From CAYFJO01 sp964343305 (lineage in GTDB: Bacteria > Planctomycetota > Planctomycetia > Pirellulales > Pirellulaceae): a stretch of DNA of 22,392 nucleotides. The translations under genes were made by a program, and so were the position numbers. The notes under the pieces are model-generated. The model saw only the letters and a program-made list of their open reading frames with translations, searched no databases and was not told the origin of the DNA. Location: contig CAYFJO010000159.1 of the NCBI GenBank assembly GCA_964343305.1, forward strand, positions 1-22,392, given 5' to 3'. Below are positions 9,401-15,057 of this stretch, piece by piece. The stretch's first letter is position 1. Each line of letters starts with the position of its first letter.

Positions 9401-10170
9401 AACAACAACAATCCAGCCGAACCAACGAACGGCCAGATTTTGTTTTGCCAGTGCTTTTCAACTTTCTTGCCTCGGAAGTGGCCCAACTCTTCCGGTGACG
9501 GTTGAGCTTCTTGCTGCGGTTGGTCACCCATCATCCCGCCCGTCGCTGGATCCATCTGTGCAGCCGCGTCCAGACCGCCGCCATCGAACGGATCGGCGCC
9601 CAATGGCTCCAGTCCGCCCGCGGGCGGCGCGCCAAGCGGTTCGAGACCGCCGCCAGCATCCAATGGCTGAAGTCCACCCGCGCCACCAACAGGCGTCAAG
9701 CCACCATTTGGCACCGCGGGGGGTTGTGCGGGCATCGCATTGCCGATCGGCTCTAAGCTTCCGCCGTTGCTGGGCGGTGCGGGTGCGGGTTGGCTGGCAT
9801 CTAGCGGTGTCAAACCGCCATCGTCCAGCGGACTCAGGCCGGGATCGGCCAGCGGTGCCAAACCGGGATCGGCCGCCATCGGGGCAACAGGTTCAAGTGG
9901 CATCAACCCGTCGTCAATCGGCGTCAACTCGTCCTCAACCGGCGTCAAACCATCGTCCGCCGTGGCAACTGCCGAAGCCGCGGGCATTTGTGCAAGCAAC
10001 TGCTGGGCCTGATCGGGACCAAGGCGGCCCTTGTCCACCAACAGCTTGGCGATCTGTTCCGCCGAGATGGGTACGTTCGCATTGGAAATCTGGGCGCGCA
10101 GACTGGTGACAACATTGGGGGTAACCAGACCCGAGCGTTCTAACGTACTTAAGAAGTTTTCAGCGGACAT
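6490..10170 (-). CDS. Single-pass membrane protein with GLxPL linker, TPR-like region and PQQ-type beta-propeller
   Basis: A 1226-residue protein in four parts. Residues 1-62 are a small helical domain ending in a KLLVDKGRLGPDQAQQLL pattern. Residues 73-192 are a low-complexity Gly/Pro/Ala linker with a recurring G-L-x-P-(L/I/V) unit. A basic stretch precedes one transmembrane helix (about 246-269). The remainder begins with TPR-like helices (271 to about 350), continues helical to about 490, and ends in a propeller (about 500-1226) with PQQ-like blades such as GLNAATGEVLWR, TADGKLMWR, NAEDGEVLWRTDLG and STRTGEQIG. Basic residues before the helix and acidic ones after it place the N-terminus in the cytoplasm and the propeller in the periplasm, like a tethered BamB. 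Nothing marks it as a quinoprotein dehydrogenase. It is 17 bases downstream of the ExbD fusion gene, whose linker carries the same PLEPVAP motif. A protein-interaction scaffold in an ExbB/ExbD-energised complex is inference. Confidence 0.93.
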   Translation of the reverse strand: MSAENFLSTLERSGLVTPNVVTSLRAQISNANVPISAEQIAKLLVDKGRLGPDQAQQLLAQMPAASAVATADDGLTPVEDELTPIDDGLMPLEPVAPMAADPGLAPLADPGLSPLDDGGLTPLDASQPAPAPPSNGGSLEPIGNAMPAQPPAVPNGGLTPVGGAGGLQPLDAGGGLEPLGAPPAGGLEPLGADPFDGGGLDAAAQMDPATGGMMGDQPQQEAQPSPEELGHFRGKKVEKHWQNKIWPFVGSAGLLLLIILVAWLVFVLMKGDAQEMWEQAEKAYTNEEYTTAAAEFEKFAAAFPDDERASLARVKIVLAKIWSPTSSGKWEDALTTATNELPKILEEDALPSGREETRSILPTIALGFVERANSSLSNPDEKQDQLDFLSRTMLLVNNSAYVSGSDKKNPTIAKRLDEIEELKRNAERDIAKARAHAKTLLEIKGLGAGGQASAAENLRITLIREYPELLMDKELIDAVAEIAARERALIKLHDDPYPANTEDYTRKTRHAVVAVNRVGEEVVTLREQVIVVLAEGSAYGLNAATGEVLWRKYVGYETTSHPQPVSPTPGADTILVNSKTNELLRVGTADGKLMWRTSIGEDFADPVIAGEHIYVATISGKLLDVNPTTGESIRQASFPEGQNLVVGPAVYEQYSFAYQIGEHSNMYALNLAKVSDEEQVLSCREVFFLGHKRGTVVVPPLVVRGHILIAENRGEDYCLIHCVLGKTRGSDLDSTQKPIRLKGNVILPLAVYGRQIVVVTDQGQIAFFEIHLGDEEPLAKIFDFDTSATERLATYAFLDVGKMWYAAKGLTKFRAQIAAGELNRDWIKYAGDTFVGPPSKLGDALVTIRRRAGHSGVSASAMNAEDGEVLWRTDLGVSRVGTPIIHSLGEKLVSVSSHGNLFEFDGTALTAGIVNAPALRPTATEQQIVLLSQTTMPGGGSAFIGLPNFSQSATKRVVTYDSTLANNPLRLRNIEVPAGFATSGPVLFQGGLLIPWSGGQVLLLDAETGQNRILPFQPPLRPGASVRWQRPAVLDDGESYVVIDDRQKIYHVKVIDQPQPHMEAANQANVSASVVSQLAAIGDTIYSVADVAGAHNVVAFNLETLASMGDTPLEGRVKWGPERIGEGVCLTTDANKFMCLDAGNKVRWTVDLPYGALAGTPLEVDDDLVLASLSGTVWRISTRTGEQIGEAVETDVPFASGAILFKNLLWLNAADGSLHSVTNISP
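9595..9954 (-). repeat. Degenerate in-frame repeats encoding the G-L-x-P-(L/I/V) linker
   Basis: About a dozen irregularly spaced copies of a five-residue unit Gly-Leu-(Thr/Ala/Ser/Glu/Gln)-Pro-(Leu/Ile/Val), often followed by Asp or Gly, cover residues 73-192 of the PQQ-propeller protein. The spacing varies, so this is a diverged low-complexity linker rather than a clean tandem DNA repeat. It lies on the cytoplasmic side of the membrane helix. The same kind of segment, including an identical PLEPVAP, recurs at 10698-10793 in the adjacent ExbD fusion. Confidence 0.75.
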
Positions 10171-10187
10171 ATCTGCAATTCGGTGCC

Positions 10188-11384
10188 TTACAATTCATCC
10201 TCTTCTGTCATGACGACTTGGATTTGTCGAATGCCAACATCCGTTCCCAGATCCATTGCCTTGATCACTTTTTCGTAACTCGCGTCACCATGTGCGGTCA
10301 CCAACAATTTCGTTGGCGCTTTTCCGCCGTCACCTTGCGCCGCTCTTTTCAGTTTGATCGCTAACTCGTGGTCGCTGGGAGCTTCTTCTTCCCAGTCCAC
10401 GGTCGTGACATGATAAGTATTGTACGAATCGATGAATATCTGCACATAATCCGGATCGTCCTCGGGATCCATCTGGACGACTTGCGTGGACGGCTCGTCC
10501 TGTTTTTCCGCGGGCATCGGCACCGACTTCTGTAAGCTAAACGCCGCCGTCACCATAAAGAAAATGAGCAACAAAAACGTCACGTCCACCATGGGCGTCA
10601 TGTCCATTTCCGCGTCTTCACGGTCGGCGTCGTCGCGAAACGTCATCGGCTCCGGAGCTTTTTCTTCTTCCGCTTCCTTGCGTATGACGGGTGGCGGTGC
10701 CGGTCCAACCGGCGTCAACGAGGGTGCGGCCAGCGGCTTGAGCAATTCGGGAGAGACCTTGACCGGAGCAACCGGTTCCAGTGGCGCCAAGGTGGCTGTT
10801 TTTTCCGCGTCGACGTTCGACGTGGATTCGGCAACTTCAATCGCCACGGACTCTTCGGACGGTTCGTCGACCAGGCCCAAGTCGTCATTGGACGCCGTTT
10901 CGGCCAGCGTCCAATCGCCGTCCGACGTATCTCTGGTATTCGAATCGCCCGGAGCGGTGAGTTGCACTTTCTCAAATTCGCTTCGCAACTGGTCGTCGTA
11001 CTCTTGCTTTCGAAGCGGATCCAGCAGGCACGTGCGCGCCTTGGCCAGTTCATTCAGCAGCTTTTGAGATTGCGTCGCATATCGCCCGGATGCTTGGGCT
11101 TTCACGTGAACCATTTGCCGGTCGGCCGAGACGGCGATCACGTTGGTGTCTGGTTCAAATTCCTTAACGCCAAGCAGCCGATAGTGGTTTGGCGGCTGCT
11201 CCTCTTCCGGAATCGCCAACCATTGGTAATAGGGATCAAAGTCCTCGTCATGTTGCAGGGCATCGCGCGGATCGGGGACACGACTGACGTGTCCGCATTC
11301 AGGACAGCGCACTCGCCGCCCGATAATTTTTCTGCTCGCCTCTCGTTCGGCGTTGCACGATGGACAATTAAACGAAAACGCCAT
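10188..11384 (-). CDS. ExbD/TolR-family protein fused to an N-terminal zinc ribbon and J-like domain
   Basis: A 398-residue fusion. Residues 7-30 form a zinc ribbon (CPSC...CPEC, Cys 7, 10, 27, 30). Residues about 52-135 form a J-like module: YYQWLAIPEEEQPPNHYRLL opens it and a DP..K..YD..L ending closes it, but the catalytic HPD tripeptide of DnaJ is absent. This module is, from memory, common in planctomycetes. A disordered acidic/Pro linker (140-255) contains the PLEPVAP motif shared with the next gene. The C-terminus is a complete ExbD: EMDMTPMVDVTFLLLIFF with the proton-carrying membrane Asp (Asp267), then a periplasmic domain to 398. Ordinary ExbD/TolR is about 140-160 residues with a very short cytoplasmic tail, so this copy gains a 260-residue cytoplasmic arm. 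It starts three bases after the stop of the short exbD. It would form the stator with ExbB and couple proton flow to motion. Confidence 0.93.
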   Translation of the reverse strand: MAFSFNCPSCNAEREASRKIIGRRVRCPECGHVSRVPDPRDALQHDEDFDPYYQWLAIPEEEQPPNHYRLLGVKEFEPDTNVIAVSADRQMVHVKAQASGRYATQSQKLLNELAKARTCLLDPLRKQEYDDQLRSEFEKVQLTAPGDSNTRDTSDGDWTLAETASNDDLGLVDEPSEESVAIEVAESTSNVDAEKTATLAPLEPVAPVKVSPELLKPLAAPSLTPVGPAPPPVIRKEAEEEKAPEPMTFRDDADREDAEMDMTPMVDVTFLLLIFFMVTAAFSLQKSVPMPAEKQDEPSTQVVQMDPEDDPDYVQIFIDSYNTYHVTTVDWEEEAPSDHELAIKLKRAAQGDGGKAPTKLLVTAHGDASYEKVIKAMDLGTDVGIRQIQVVMTEEDEL

Positions 11385-11387
11385 GGA

Positions 11388-11876
11388 CTACTGTGTCTCC
11401 ATGATTGCGACACTGAGGTTGTGGATGTCGGGATCGATCACTTCGCCGACCGCTTGGAGCACGCGGTTGACATGGCGAAACTTATACCCGCGCTCGGCCA
11501 TCACCAAAACCTGGGTCTTCTTTTTCTCGCCTCCGGTCGGTTCCTTCGCGAGTTCTTGTTGGACGTACTGTTGGATGTCGACCTCTTGCTGTGCTTTGTC
11601 ACCATCCACGATGGCGCTGTCTGTTTTCGAATTTCCTTTGTAGATCACAACATCGTCGCCCTTGCCTTTGGCAACGACCAACACAACTGCCGTGTTCGCG
11701 GAAACGACCAATCCATGCTGTGCGTTGGGCAAATCCATCGCCTTTTGCGGGTCCATCTTCGAAGCGACAACAAAAAAGATCAGCAACAAAAACGTGACAT
11801 CAATCATCGGTGTGATGTCCATTTCCGTGTCGTCGGTACGCTTGTTCTTGTTGAGTTGGATGTTGCCGTCTTGCAT
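11388..11876 (-). CDS. exbD: ExbD/TolR biopolymer transport protein (short copy)
   Basis: A 162-residue ExbD of standard size. A short charged cytoplasmic tail is followed by EMDITPMIDVTFLLLIFFVV, with the essential membrane aspartate at Asp26, then a periplasmic domain that ends in a VMAERGYKFRHVNRVLQAV pattern typical of the family. In E. coli the ExbB pentamer encloses an ExbD dimer and turns proton flux into work on TonB (or, in Tol, on TolA). GAGG lies 11 bases before the ATG. It is 37 bases after exbB and three bases before the long ExbD fusion gene. The two ExbD copies next to one ExbB suggest either an ExbD heterodimer or alternative stators. No TonB or TonB-dependent receptor gene is in the window. 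Confidence 0.96.
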   Translation of the reverse strand: MQDGNIQLNKNKRTDDTEMDITPMIDVTFLLLIFFVVASKMDPQKAMDLPNAQHGLVVSANTAVVLVVAKGKGDDVVIYKGNSKTDSAIVDGDKAQQEVDIQQYVQQELAKEPTGGEKKKTQVLVMAERGYKFRHVNRVLQAVGEVIDPDIHNLSVAIMETQ

Positions 11877-11913
11877 CGAACCATTTACCTCGATCGTTTC
11901 CGATTCAATCCAA

Positions 11914-12621
11914 CTAACTCGGCTTTCGCGCCAAGGCTGTTTTCAACGACTCAAAAAACTGCGTCAGTCCCGCACCAACCAGATCTTCCATGCGGCGAAT
12001 CCGCATGTTTACAAAGGCAATGCAAACCAACAAAGGAATCGCGATCGACAGACCGCTGGCCGTGGTGATCAACGCGAGTTGAATGTTCTCGGCCAACTGG
12101 CTGGCGTCCACCGTGTCGGCCGTCGCGAGTTTTCCGAACGCACCCATCATACCCAACACCGTTCCCAGCAATCCCACCATCGGCGCGCTTTTGACCACGG
12201 TGTTGACCCAGGTCAGCCTATCGTCAAGATCCGCCAGGACATCCCGTTGAAACCTGTCGATCGCCAATTGCTTGGCCTTTTCGAGGCCCATTTGCCGATT
12301 GATCAAAACGAGGTGCGTAAGCTGACACATCGCACGCGAATCGCCTTCGCAGATCAACACCGCCGAATCATAGTCGCCACGCATGATCGGTTCTTCGACC
12401 GCGCGCAGAAATTCGTTTTGTGCATCTTCACTTTTAAATCGCTTTTGCTTGACGCGGGCCAGGGCCATCACCACACAATAGGCGCCCCACAACGCGATCA
12501 AGCCGAGCACACCGTAGATCACCATCCCGACATACTCGATAATCGTGTCCCAGGAACCAGTTTTGGCGGTCTCCTGGGCGAATAAAAGAAAACTCTCCGT
12601 CGCGATAAGAACGCTGTTCAT
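11914..12621 (-). CDS. exbB: MotA/TolQ/ExbB proton channel family protein
   Basis: A 235-residue inner-membrane protein with the three-helix ExbB/TolQ layout. Helix 1 is at about 30-52, a cytoplasmic loop with helices runs 60-140, and helix 2 (about 141-163) carries KSAPMVGLLGTVLGMMGAF, the family signature. Helix 3 is at about 183-204, with LITTASGLSIAIPLL. The pore-lining Thr/Ser of this family fall in helices 2 and 3 (Thr154; Thr187). The length matches E. coli ExbB/TolQ. It forms the proton channel with ExbD. The first 20 residues are mildly hydrophobic and could be mistaken for a signal peptide. It lies 63 bases downstream of the first gene of the operon and 37 before exbD. The ribosome site is weak (GACGAG). 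Confidence 0.95.
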   Translation of the reverse strand: MNSVLIATESFLLFAQETAKTGSWDTIIEYVGMVIYGVLGLIALWGAYCVVMALARVKQKRFKSEDAQNEFLRAVEEPIMRGDYDSAVLICEGDSRAMCQLTHLVLINRQMGLEKAKQLAIDRFQRDVLADLDDRLTWVNTVVKSAPMVGLLGTVLGMMGAFGKLATADTVDASQLAENIQLALITTASGLSIAIPLLVCIAFVNMRIRRMEDLVGAGLTQFFESLKTALARKPS

Positions 12622-12684
12622 TCGTGATTGCTCGTCATCAAAGAAAAAAGAAAGATTAGATCCGTTGACAAGTTAGAGAAGAGA

Positions 12685-13578
12685 TTAGGCACCGGCTAGG
12701 TAGTCCTGACGTATGACGTAAAATTCAAACCCAGTCCCGGCCGATCGAATGCCAAACACGGTTTTCTTCACCTTGGCCAGGCTCCTTCCGCCTAAAGCCG
12801 CCTTTTCAACCGCTAACAATTGGGCAAACGCCGCGTCCGGGTAGAATTGAGCGAGATAGCGGTCTGTCGTAATCACACCGGCCTTTTCCAACAACTGCTT
12901 GCTCATTCCCGCAAGCCCACCGGCGGAAGGATGGACGAAGAACAAACGAGGTTCCTCGTTGCGAGTTCCCGATCGACGCTTGATCGCGCCGGCCAAATTA
13001 AATGCGTAGTCGATGTTCGGCGTTTTTTTGTTGAGGGCCCCAAGTTCAATTCCGAATCCATCCAGCTTTTTGGCGTAATCGTTGACGCTATTCGTTTCGT
13101 ATTTAACTTCCAAACGCTCGGCCGCAGGGATCACATCCAAGTTGCCGTCTCCCCCCGGGCCTGCTTCTCGGCTGTCACCCTGACCGGAACCAGTCCCCAT
13201 TTCGACCGCATTGCCGGCAAACGATTCGGTCACGCCCCTGGTCGAGGAAATCGCGTCGGTCATCGCTTCCAAGGCATCGGCCAATTGCGGCTCTTGCACG
13301 TCGGCCAGTTCTTCCACGCCCGGCTCTTCCAAGTCGCGAGCAACGCCTTCGGCCGCTGCACCACGTCCTTTGAGGTCTTCGAGCGCGATAATATTCGGCA
13401 CCAAGGGACGAGGAATGATGATTTTGGTTAACCAGACGAGAAACAAAAGCACTGCAAAGAATCCGATCATCAAAACCAGTGCCGAAAGCATGGCCGAGAA
13501 TCGGTCGTACCCCGAAACCTGGGTTTGAAATCCGCTTTTTTGCGGCGGCGATTGAGTTGGTTCAACGGTTGCACTCAT
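12685..13578 (-). CDS. Single-pass membrane protein of unknown function, first gene of the ExbB/ExbD operon
   Basis: A 297-residue protein I do not recognise as a named family. A polar 25-residue N-terminus precedes one membrane helix (about 28-51, rich in Leu/Val/Phe) that ends in KIIIPRPLVP. This is followed by an acidic linker (about 65-105), a Gly/Ser-rich patch near 120-145, and a folded periplasmic domain (about 150-297). The topology (short cytoplasmic tail, one helix, Pro-bearing or acidic linker, C-terminal periplasmic domain) is that of a TonB/TolA-like energy transducer. It occupies the position such a gene would have next to exbB. No TonB C-terminal signature is visible, so the transducer idea is inference from topology and location only. 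It starts 56 bases downstream of the -10 of a good promoter. Confidence 0.85.
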   Translation of the reverse strand: MSATVEPTQSPPQKSGFQTQVSGYDRFSAMLSALVLMIGFFAVLLFLVWLTKIIIPRPLVPNIIALEDLKGRGAAAEGVARDLEEPGVEELADVQEPQLADALEAMTDAISSTRGVTESFAGNAVEMGTGSGQGDSREAGPGGDGNLDVIPAAERLEVKYETNSVNDYAKKLDGFGIELGALNKKTPNIDYAFNLAGAIKRRSGTRNEEPRLFFVHPSAGGLAGMSKQLLEKAGVITTDRYLAQFYPDAAFAQLLAVEKAALGGRSLAKVKKTVFGIRSAGTGFEFYVIRQDYLAGA

Positions 13579-13633
13579 CGTGGCCTAAATCACTGTTTTC
13601 AGCGAATCAATATCGAACATGCCCACACCAACG

Positions 13634-13662
13634 ATCGTAACGCTGGCCGAAATCAGTGTCAA
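13634..13662 (-). promoter_or_regulatory. Sigma70-type promoter for the ExbB/ExbD operon
   Basis: On the minus strand a consensus -35 TTGACA (13662-13657) is followed, after exactly 17 bases, by TACGAT (13639-13634), which matches four of six positions of TATAAT including the key first A and last T. Transcription would begin near 13627 and give a leader of about 50 bases before the ATG at 13578. The 268-base gap upstream (13579-13846) has no convincing ORF of its own. Confidence 0.6.
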
Positions 13663-13734
13663 GGAATTGCCAAGACGGAGGTCCTTAATACAGCGGGATT
13701 TGTTTCGTCTGGCGCCTCGAACAGACATAGTTGT

Positions 13735-13762
13735 ATGATAATTCCAAATGAACCTTGTCCAA
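13735..13762 (-). promoter_or_regulatory. Possible second, distal promoter for the ExbB/ExbD operon
   Basis: TTGGAC (13762-13757) and TATCAT (13740-13735) on the minus strand are 16 bases apart. The -10 is good and the -35 moderate. It would add about 100 bases of leader upstream of the stronger promoter at 13634-13662. It is listed as an alternative only. Confidence 0.3.
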
Positions 13763-13846
13763 CGGACTGGATTATGGGAGTAGAAACCACTCGAAGTAAC
13801 TCAACAAGGTGAAAATCTCGCACGGAATACAGGAGCGACTCGATTT

Positions 13847-14842
13847 CTAGATTCCCGGTTCCTTGGCCTTTTTGCCTTGACGGCGCAAGTGGTCGGCGAT
13901 CAGCGTGTCTAGCAGCAATTGGCCAACATGAAAAACCACGATGGGCAAAATACTAAAGCCCATTTCGATGCCAACTTGCAAACCGACCATCAAGGTTTTT
14001 TGACTGCCGGCAATCCCCACGGCAATCCGGTCCGGCCGCGAAAAACCAAAGGCGTATCCAAGAAACAATCCCAGTGCAAGCATAAAGAGATGCAAACCCA
14101 GGACGGCAACAACCATCAGCCAAAAGTCTTCGAGTCGAATCGCCGATCCGCCTTCGGCATAAATCTTCAAGCCAGTCTTGATCGAACCCATAAAAATCAT
14201 CGCCAAGACGCCGAATTGTGCCAGGACGCCGAGTGGCGTTTTGTTGTCAGTGGCCCACCGAGCGATGTCCGAAGATCGCCGCAGGAGTTGAGCCAAGGCC
14301 ATTGGCAACACGACCAGCAACGCCAGTTTCATAATCATGTTCGGCAGGCTTAGCGACGGGATGTCCGGCCAGTTGCCTTGCGTCATCCAATAGAGCCACA
14401 GCGGTGTCAAGAAAAAACAAACCATGTTCGTCATCACGGTCACAAGAATGGCGACAGAGTCATTTCCGCCTGCTCTTCTCGTCCAAACGGAAGCGGATGC
14501 AAGTGTGCACGGAGTCGATGCCGCGACATAGATGCCCAACGCCATCTGTTCGCTGAGACCAAGCGATTCGCTGAGACCAATTGAAATTCCCCAAGCGACC
14601 AGCGGCAATAAGCCGAAATTCAACAAACACGCCAGCAGCGGCGGCCATGGATTTCGCATGGACTTCCAGATGGCGCTGGCATTCAATGGAAAAGCCATCA
14701 AAAACATGACCGTCGCAACAATGCCATAGCGAATTGCCGCGATGCCGGCCAAGGCTTCGAGTTTTGTCGATTGCGTGATTCCCACCGCTAGCACGATGGC
14801 CAGCGCGATCAAGAACCAGCGTTTTACGAAAAAGCGTTTCAC
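13847..14842 (-). CDS. Bile acid:sodium symporter-like transporter (YfeH/SLC10A7 type)
   Basis: A 331-residue polytopic inner-membrane protein with about nine or ten hydrophobic helices. The most telling segments are STPCTLASASVWTRRAGGND (109-128), the counterpart of the Pro-containing crossover helix and GGN motif of the SBF-like (YfeH/SLC10A7) branch, and GSQKTLMVGL (279-288), which matches the G(S)xKxxxxG crossover motif of the second repeat. The length fits the family (about 330). The start is GTG at 14842; the frame is closed by a TGA a short way upstream and no ATG fits better, but no clear ribosome site is seen. Substrates of bacterial members are mostly unknown; a sodium-coupled organic anion is the family expectation. 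It is transcribed toward the ExbB/ExbD operon but separated by 268 bases with independent promoters, so I do not include it in that system. Confidence 0.88.
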   Translation of the reverse strand: MKRFFVKRWFLIALAIVLAVGITQSTKLEALAGIAAIRYGIVATVMFLMAFPLNASAIWKSMRNPWPPLLACLLNFGLLPLVAWGISIGLSESLGLSEQMALGIYVAASTPCTLASASVWTRRAGGNDSVAILVTVMTNMVCFFLTPLWLYWMTQGNWPDIPSLSLPNMIMKLALLVVLPMALAQLLRRSSDIARWATDNKTPLGVLAQFGVLAMIFMGSIKTGLKIYAEGGSAIRLEDFWLMVVAVLGLHLFMLALGLFLGYAFGFSRPDRIAVGIAGSQKTLMVGLQVGIEMGFSILPIVVFHVGQLLLDTLIADHLRRQGKKAKEPGI

Positions 14843-14929
14843 AGTGAGGGCAATTGTCCGTGCGACCGAATGGTATCACAACCGGACTATCGACGGAAAA
14901 AGGCTGAAGGTAGAATCCGCCACGACTTA

Positions 14930-15041
14930 GGGCGAGCGGCAGATGAAAATTTACCGTAGTGGAATTCGCCAGAATTCCTTTTCAGACGGAAGGAACTCTG
15001 GCGAGTTCCACTACGGCAGGAACTCGTCTGCCGCTCGCCTC
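14930..15041. repeat. Long imperfect inverted repeat (hairpin) in the divergent intergenic region
   Basis: The inner arms 14954-14980 and 14990-15016 are 27 bases each and pair with two exceptions (one would be a G-U pair in RNA), around a nine-base loop (14981-14989). The left inner arm begins CCGTAGTGGAATTCGCCAG. An internal loop of eight bases on each side (14946-14953 and 15017-15024) separates them from outer arms 14931-14945 and 15025-15039 (GGCGAGCGGCAGA...), which pair 14 of 15 with the odd one G-U. The whole element ends 17 bases before the ATG of the plus-strand gene. There is no T-run after either side. It looks like a dispersed palindromic element (REP or MITE-like) rather than a terminator. 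Confidence 0.85.
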
Positions 15042-15057
15042 GAATAAGGGAGTTCAC

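Noticed and set aside
9000..10109. Long plus-strand open frame (369 codons) opposite the propeller gene's linker
   Set aside because: It lies antisense to a clear gene, and its Pro/Arg/Ser-rich product is what the opposite strand of a Gly/Pro/Ala-rich repeat gives. No ribosome site or known domain.
6490..10170. PQQ-dependent dehydrogenase
   Set aside because: Only the propeller blade pattern is present. There is no signal peptide, no cytochrome domain and no recognisable PQQ or calcium site; a BamB-like scaffold fits better.
10999..11230. Functional DnaJ co-chaperone domain in the ExbD fusion
   Set aside because: The HPD tripeptide needed to stimulate DnaK is missing, so I call it J-like only.
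13579..13846. Small gene in the gap between the symporter gene and the ExbB operon
   Set aside because: The plus-strand frame crossing this gap overlaps the start of a minus-strand gene and the operon promoters, and has no ribosome site or plausible protein features.
14959..15057. Upstream in-frame ATG extending the AsmA-like protein by 33 residues
   Set aside because: The extension is translated from the inverted repeat and would put extra residues before the membrane anchor; the ATG at 15058 has a good ribosome site.
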